From the NCBI GenBank assembly GCA_903915035.1, contig CAIWRI010000148.1, positions 1-44,997 of the forward strand: a DNA stretch of 44,997 bases. The letters are read 5' to 3'. Position 1 is the stretch's first letter. Every line of letters starts with the position of its first letter. Source of the DNA: an uncultured Nitrosomonadales bacterium (GTDB lineage: Bacteria; Pseudomonadota; Gammaproteobacteria; Burkholderiales; Gallionellaceae). Below, one piece after another: positions 43,957 to 44,997 of the stretch. Below the pieces are notes generated by a model that was not told where the DNA came from, ran no database searches, and was given only the letters and a program-made list of their open reading frames with translations. The translations under genes were made by a program, and so were the position numbers.

Positions 43957-44997
43957 TGACAGCGTAAGCGCGCAAAGCGGCAGTTTCTGTGAGAGTAGTC
44001 AAACCTTGTGGTTGCAGCCCGATTGCTGATGCCGAAATTTCTGCTGTCGTCCAATCGTTCAGGGTTAAATCGTCAGCGATGGACGAAATGACAGTTGCGA
44101 GTTCAAGATGCTCTAGCCAGGTCGCAGGTATGGCTTCTTGCCCAAAGATTGCACCCAGTAACTGACCCGTCATGGAGCCTGTGGAGTCGCTGTCACCACT
44201 GTGGTTTACTGACAGCTCAACACCTGATCTGAAGTCTTTGGCGCTCAATGCGCAATACACCGCGATTGCAAGGGCCTCTTCCGCTACCCATCCTTCACCT
44301 AGCAGATGAAGCGCTGCGGGATCGTTTGGCCGGTTAGTAGCCAACCTGCATGCAGTTTCAACGGCCTTCAACGTTTCTTCGCAAGATACCCGCACTCTCA
44401 ATAGCGGAAGTACCCAGTTCACTGCCTCTGAAAGTCCCTTTCCAGAGAGTAACTCCATGATGATTGCGGAGAAAAAGCCAGACGAAAGTTGACCAGTTGG
44501 GTGTCCATGGGTCACTGCTGCAGCCTGACAACCCAACTCAAAGGCGTCATGGAGAAATTGTGAATGCTGACTTTCATAGTGGCGATTCAGGGATGAAAAA
44601 TACATCCCGATTGGGGCTACCCGCATGACACCCCCGCAGCCTTTGCTGTTATTTCTGGCTATGTCGGAAGCTGCACGCATGCCCTGCAAACCAGACAGGC
44701 AGGTGTTACCCGGTGCACGCCCAGAGAACAGTTCCTCTTGGTCCATTAACCATCCATTGCAGATACCTATCTGCAGTTCGTGCTTGTAGCCTTGGGTGTG
44801 CATCCAGCGTTGGTAGGCCTTAGCGATATAGACACGCAACTCGGGAAGGGTTGGCTTTTGTTTTGAAAACCGCCCTCCCAGCAACCCCTCAGCCGTGAAC
44901 AATGTCATCTGGGTGTCATCTGTGATGGCGCCGAGTTTGCCAAATGCGGGGACGAACTCCTGAATTCCAGTTGGGCCAAACCGATGCCGAATAGAGG
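43925..44997 (-). CDS. ADP-ribosylglycohydrolase family protein (5' end outside the window)
   Basis: The frame is open from the window edge to a stop at 43925; the first in-frame ATG (44908) is internal, because the codons just upstream read GAITDDTQM, the DraG metal-binding motif. The second metal motif is HSGDSDSTGSMTGQLLGA. Together they place two divalent metals for hydrolysis of ADP-ribose from arginine or other targets, as in DraG. Family members also remove ADP-ribose from DNA or toxins' targets. The last residues (TFRHWGPFRH) come from an 18-bp tandem repeat. It converges on the GHKL-peptidase gene, with repeat debris between. Its partner ADP-ribosyltransferase, if any, would be beyond the window. 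Confidence 0.92.
   Translation of the reverse strand, partial: SIRHRFGPTGIQEFVPAFGKLGAITDDTQMTLFTAEGLLGGRFSKQKPTLPELRVYIAKAYQRWMHTQGYKHELQIGICNGWLMDQEELFSGRAPGNTCLSGLQGMRAASDIARNNSKGCGGVMRVAPIGMYFSSLNRHYESQHSQFLHDAFELGCQAAAVTHGHPTGQLSSGFFSAIIMELLSGKGLSEAVNWVLPLLRVRVSCEETLKAVETACRLATNRPNDPAALHLLGEGWVAEEALAIAVYCALSAKDFRSGVELSVNHSGDSDSTGSMTGQLLGAIFGQEAIPATWLEHLELATVISSIADDLTLNDWTTAEISASAIGLQPQGLTTLTETAALRAYAVTFRHWGPFRH

Overview
Organism. Gene content and order point to a betaproteobacterium, probably Nitrosomonadales (Gallionellaceae-like). The basis is runs of housekeeping genes in orders I associate with that class: xseB-ispA-dxs-folE2; carA-carB-greA with convergent yhbY, then rlmE-ftsH-folP-glmM; and bcp-phoH-msrB-yciB-yciI-bolA-parvulin. 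Base composition is about 50% GC over most of the window. This assignment is an inference; no marker gene was compared. Layout, 1-16 kb. A small redox/aromatic cluster comes first: a CDGSH iron-sulfur protein cut by the window edge, a LysR regulator, a flavodoxin-like protein and a LigB-type extradiol dioxygenase, with two inverted copies of one candidate LysR operator flanking the regulator. It is followed by a SpoIIAA-like protein and a Rieske oxygenase on the minus strand, then the plus-strand isoprenoid/folate run xseB-ispA-dxs-folE2. After these come a glutamine amidotransferase, a broken ChaA-type antiporter, a leucine-rich-repeat protein kinase, a SWIM-SNF2 helicase and a PsiF protein. 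Layout, 16-27 kb. A core run on the plus strand covers carA, carB, greA, rlmE, ftsH, folP and glmM, with yhbY reversed between greA and rlmE. It joins carbamoyl phosphate synthesis, transcript cleavage, ribosome assembly, membrane proteolysis, folate and cell-wall precursor genes. Layout, 27-41.5 kb. This part holds a periplasmic alpha carbonic anhydrase convergent with and overlapping a CDF zinc exporter, a sugar nucleotidyltransferase, and a fused two-ATPase peptide-type ABC protein. Next are a YqjD/YqjE/YqjK-like membrane operon, a seven-gene minus-strand run (bcp to the parvulin) closed by a clear terminator, a Na+/H+ antiporter, and the molybdenum cofactor genes mogA and moeA. Layout, 41.5-45 kb. 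The right end looks accessory. It has an orphan 67-codon gene with its own promoter, palindrome and strong ribosome binding site; a GHKL ATPase fused to a HEXXH metallopeptidase, beginning at an integron-like GTTAGGC junction; repeat debris; and an ADP-ribosylglycohydrolase running off the window. Main observation. At least seven places carry hairpin-like elements whose two arms are tandem 7-bp repeats, with the purine-rich arm first and the complementary pyrimidine-rich arm second on the plus strand. Three further sites carry single arms. The heptamer differs between loci while the architecture stays the same. The elements occupy the whole spacer at five junctions (folE2/amidotransferase, carA/carB, carB/greA, greA/yhbY, ftsH/folP). 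Two more lie in frame inside proteins, in the interdomain linkers of CarA and of the fused ABC ATPase. Several downstream genes lack a Shine-Dalgarno sequence and start within about 20 nt of the second arm.
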